Source: Pseudomonas abieticivorans
Lineage (GTDB): Bacteria > Pseudomonadota > Gammaproteobacteria > Pseudomonadales > Pseudomonadaceae
Direction: 5' to 3'
Assembly: GCF_023509015.1 (NCBI RefSeq)
Contig: NZ_CP094975.1
Coordinates: 3,047,501-3,111,500 of the forward strand
Length of the DNA: 64,000 nt
The notes beneath the pieces were generated by a model, which saw only the letters and a program-made list of their open reading frames with translations, did not search any database and was not told the origin of the DNA. Of the stretch, positions 62,287 through 64,000 are shown piece by piece (position 1 is the stretch's first letter; each line of letters opens with the position of its first letter). Position numbers and translations under genes: made by a program.

Positions 62287-63345
62287 ATGAGCGCCAGCAC
62301 AACTGCAACGCTTCGTCACGACTGGTCTCTGGCCGAGGTCAAAGCCCTGTTCGTTCAGCCGTTCAACGACCTGTTGTTCCAGGCGCAAAGCGTGCACCGG
62401 GCGCATTTCGATGCCAACCGCGTCCAGGTTTCCACCCTGCTGTCGATCAAGACCGGCGCCTGCCCGGAAGACTGCAAGTACTGCCCGCAGTCCGGCCACT
62501 ACAACACCGGCCTTGAAAAAGAAAAGCTGATGGAAGTGCAGAAGGTGCTTGAAGAGGCCGCCCGCGCCAAGGCCATCGGCTCGACCCGTTTTTGCATGGG
62601 CGCGGCCTGGAAGCACCCGTCTGCCAAGGACATGCCCTACGTGTTGAAGATGGTGGCGGGCGTCAAGGCCATGGGCCTGGAAACCTGCATGACCCTGGGC
62701 AAGCTGGACCAGGAGCAAACCGCTGCCCTGGCTGAAGCAGGCCTGGACTACTACAACCACAACCTGGACACCTCGCCTGAGTTCTACGCCAGCATCATCA
62801 CCACCCGTACCTACGGCGAGCGCCTGCAAACCCTGGCCTACGTACGTGACGCGGGCATGAAGATCTGCTCGGGCGGGATCCTGGGCATGGGCGAGTCGCT
62901 GGACGACCGCGCAGGGCTGCTGATCCAGCTGGCCAACCTGCCGGAGCACCCGGAATCGGTGCCGATCAACATGCTGGTGAAAGTCGCCGGTACGCCGCTG
63001 GAAAACGCCGAAGACATCGACCCCTTCGATTTCATCCGCATGCTGGCCGTGGCTCGTATCCTGATGCCGCAATCGCATGTGCGCCTGTCCGCTGGCCGCG
63101 AAGCGATGAACGAACAGATGCAGGCCCTGGCTTTCCTGGCGGGCGCCAACTCGATTTTCTACGGCGACAAACTGCTGACCACGGCCAACCCGCAGGCCGA
63201 CAAGGACATGCAACTGTTCGCCCGCCTGGGTATCCAGCCCGAAGCGCGCGAAGAGCACGCCGATGAAGTGCACCAGGCCGCGATCGAACAAGCGTTGGTC
63301 GAGCAGAAAAGCAGCGAACTGTTCTACGACGCTGCGTCTGCCTGA
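62287..63345 (+). CDS. bioB: Biotin synthase
   Basis: A 352-residue radical SAM enzyme converting dethiobiotin to biotin. The [4Fe-4S] cluster ligands are Cys59, Cys63 and Cys66 (CPEDCKYC), and [2Fe-2S] ligand residues lie further on ([19 protein letters not shown]). The start [13 protein letters not shown] at 62287 is the family N-terminus; an upstream start at 62224 is unsupported. bioF follows after 3 bases. Confidence 0.96.
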   Translation: MSASTTATLRHDWSLAEVKALFVQPFNDLLFQAQSVHRAHFDANRVQVSTLLSIKTGACPEDCKYCPQSGHYNTGLEKEKLMEVQKVLEEAARAKAIGSTRFCMGAAWKHPSAKDMPYVLKMVAGVKAMGLETCMTLGKLDQEQTAALAEAGLDYYNHNLDTSPEFYASIITTRTYGERLQTLAYVRDAGMKICSGGILGMGESLDDRAGLLIQLANLPEHPESVPINMLVKVAGTPLENAEDIDPFDFIRMLAVARILMPQSHVRLSAGREAMNEQMQALAFLAGANSIFYGDKLLTTANPQADKDMQLFARLGIQPEAREEHADEVHQAAIEQALVEQKSSELFYDAASA

Positions 63346-63348
63346 TTC

Positions 63349-64000
63349 ATGGCCTTCAATCTGAGCGCTCGCCTGGCCGAGCGCCGGGCGGCAGACCTGT
63401 ATCGCCAGCGGCCCTTGCTGGAAACCCCGCAGGGGCCTTTGGTGGTGGTCGATGGCCAGCCGCTGCTGGCTTTTTGCAACAACGACTACCTGGGCCTGGC
63501 CAACCACCCCGAGGTGATTGCCGCTTGGCGTGCTGGCGCCGAGCGCTGGGGCGTGGGCGGCGGTGCCTCGCACCTGGTGATCGGCCACAGTGGCCCCCAC
63601 CATGCCCTTGAAGAAGCCCTGGCCGACTTGACCGGACGCCCGCGTGCGCTGCTGTTTTCCACCGGCTACATGGCCAACCTGGGTGCGGTCACGGCGCTGG
63701 TGGGGCAGGGCGACACGGTGTTGGAAGACCGCCTTAACCATGCCTCGTTGCTGGATGCCGGCCTGCTGAGTGGGGCGCGCTTCAACCGCTATTTGCATAA
63801 CGATGCCGCCAGCCTGGAAAACCGCCTGGAGAAAGCCGTCGGCAATACCCTGGTGGTGACCGACGGCGTGTTCAGCATGGATGGTGACATTGCCGACCTG
63901 CCGGCCCTGGCCCGCGCCGCCAAGGCCAAGGGCGCCTGGCTGATGGTGGATGACGCCCATGGCTTCGGCCCACTGGGTAACAATGGCGCCGGTATCGTCG
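63349..64000 (+). CDS. bioF: 8-amino-7-oxononanoate synthase, 5' part
   Basis: The first 217 codons of a PLP-dependent KAPA synthase that joins pimeloyl-ACP/CoA and alanine. Family sequence includes [29 protein letters not shown] [30 protein letters not shown], and the [10 protein letters not shown] loop with its cofactor-binding Asp and His. The frame runs off the right edge before the Schiff-base lysine. It starts three bases after the bioB stop, so the two are co-transcribed. Confidence 0.95.
   Translation, partial: MAFNLSARLAERRAADLYRQRPLLETPQGPLVVVDGQPLLAFCNNDYLGLANHPEVIAAWRAGAERWGVGGGASHLVIGHSGPHHALEEALADLTGRPRALLFSTGYMANLGAVTALVGQGDTVLEDRLNHASLLDAGLLSGARFNRYLHNDAASLENRLEKAVGNTLVVTDGVFSMDGDIADLPALARAAKAKGAWLMVDDAHGFGPLGNNGAGIV

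Overview
The window is a GC-rich stretch of a Pseudomonas chromosome, most likely from the P. putida / P. fluorescens side of the genus. Four things point there: the order of the carnitine, glycine-betaine and sarcosine catabolic genes, many copies of a Pseudomonas REP palindrome (core GCGGATTTATCCGCG), ECF sigma/FecR/TonB-receptor sets, and the chromosomal order glcB - rarD - srkA - phoX - comF - bioB - bioF. No rRNA, tRNA, CRISPR array or intact insertion sequence was seen.

Layout. 0-2 kb holds three unrecognised genes and an orphan terminator. 2-6.5 kb is the carnitine operon cdhA/B/C-caiX with its divergent regulator cdhR. 6.5-8.3 kb is a small accessory patch with a DUF3010 gene, an aerolysin/FEYP-like pore-former candidate and an LprI-like protein. 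8.5-16.3 kb is the dimethylglycine module (dipeptidase, DUF5943, dgcA, dgcB and two ETF-like subunits). 16.3-19.2 kb is accessory: a lone ABC exporter, a DUF3077-type small gene with a structured upstream RNA candidate, and a gene-free stretch rich in DnaA boxes. 19.3-22 kb is the divergent gbcA/gbcB betaine demethylase pair. 22-26.6 kb has two chemoreceptors flanking a ZapB-like/ZapA pair. 26.7-36.8 kb holds ltaE, then glyA-soxBDAG-purU-fdhA. Together these genes can take carnitine to betaine, dimethylglycine, sarcosine, glycine and serine, and dispose of the released formaldehyde and C1-folate.

36.8-43.5 kb carries housekeeping and envelope genes: a YkgJ protein, a fasciclin/ECF-sigma/anti-sigma set, DUF2780, a decayed acyltransferase, a DTG-motif protease-like protein, a GST and a PepSY reductase-like protein. 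43.5-47.8 kb is an iron-starvation signalling set (TonB receptor with signalling domain, FecR, FecI-type sigma, probable Fur box) with a MITE-like palindrome inside it. 48-58.6 kb contains an exonuclease/nucleotidyltransferase pair, a receiver-only protein, malate synthase G, an ACT-domain protein, RarD, SrkA kinase and a Tat-exported PhoX phosphatase. 58.9-60.6 kb is an AT-richer scar: a second small gene with the same RNA architecture as at 18.4 kb, then remnants of an Hcp / DUF4225 type VI secretion module. The window ends with a ModE-like regulator, comF, bioB and the start of bioF.

The most unusual signal is the pair of non-coding elements at 18366-18502 and 59211-59364. They share one fold with compensatory base changes, and each has an upstream hairpin whose loop is complementary to a loop in its own core. 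The loop sequences differ between the copies, but each complementarity is kept. This looks like an antisense/target RNA device (C4-antisense-like) controlling small Pseudomonas proteins.
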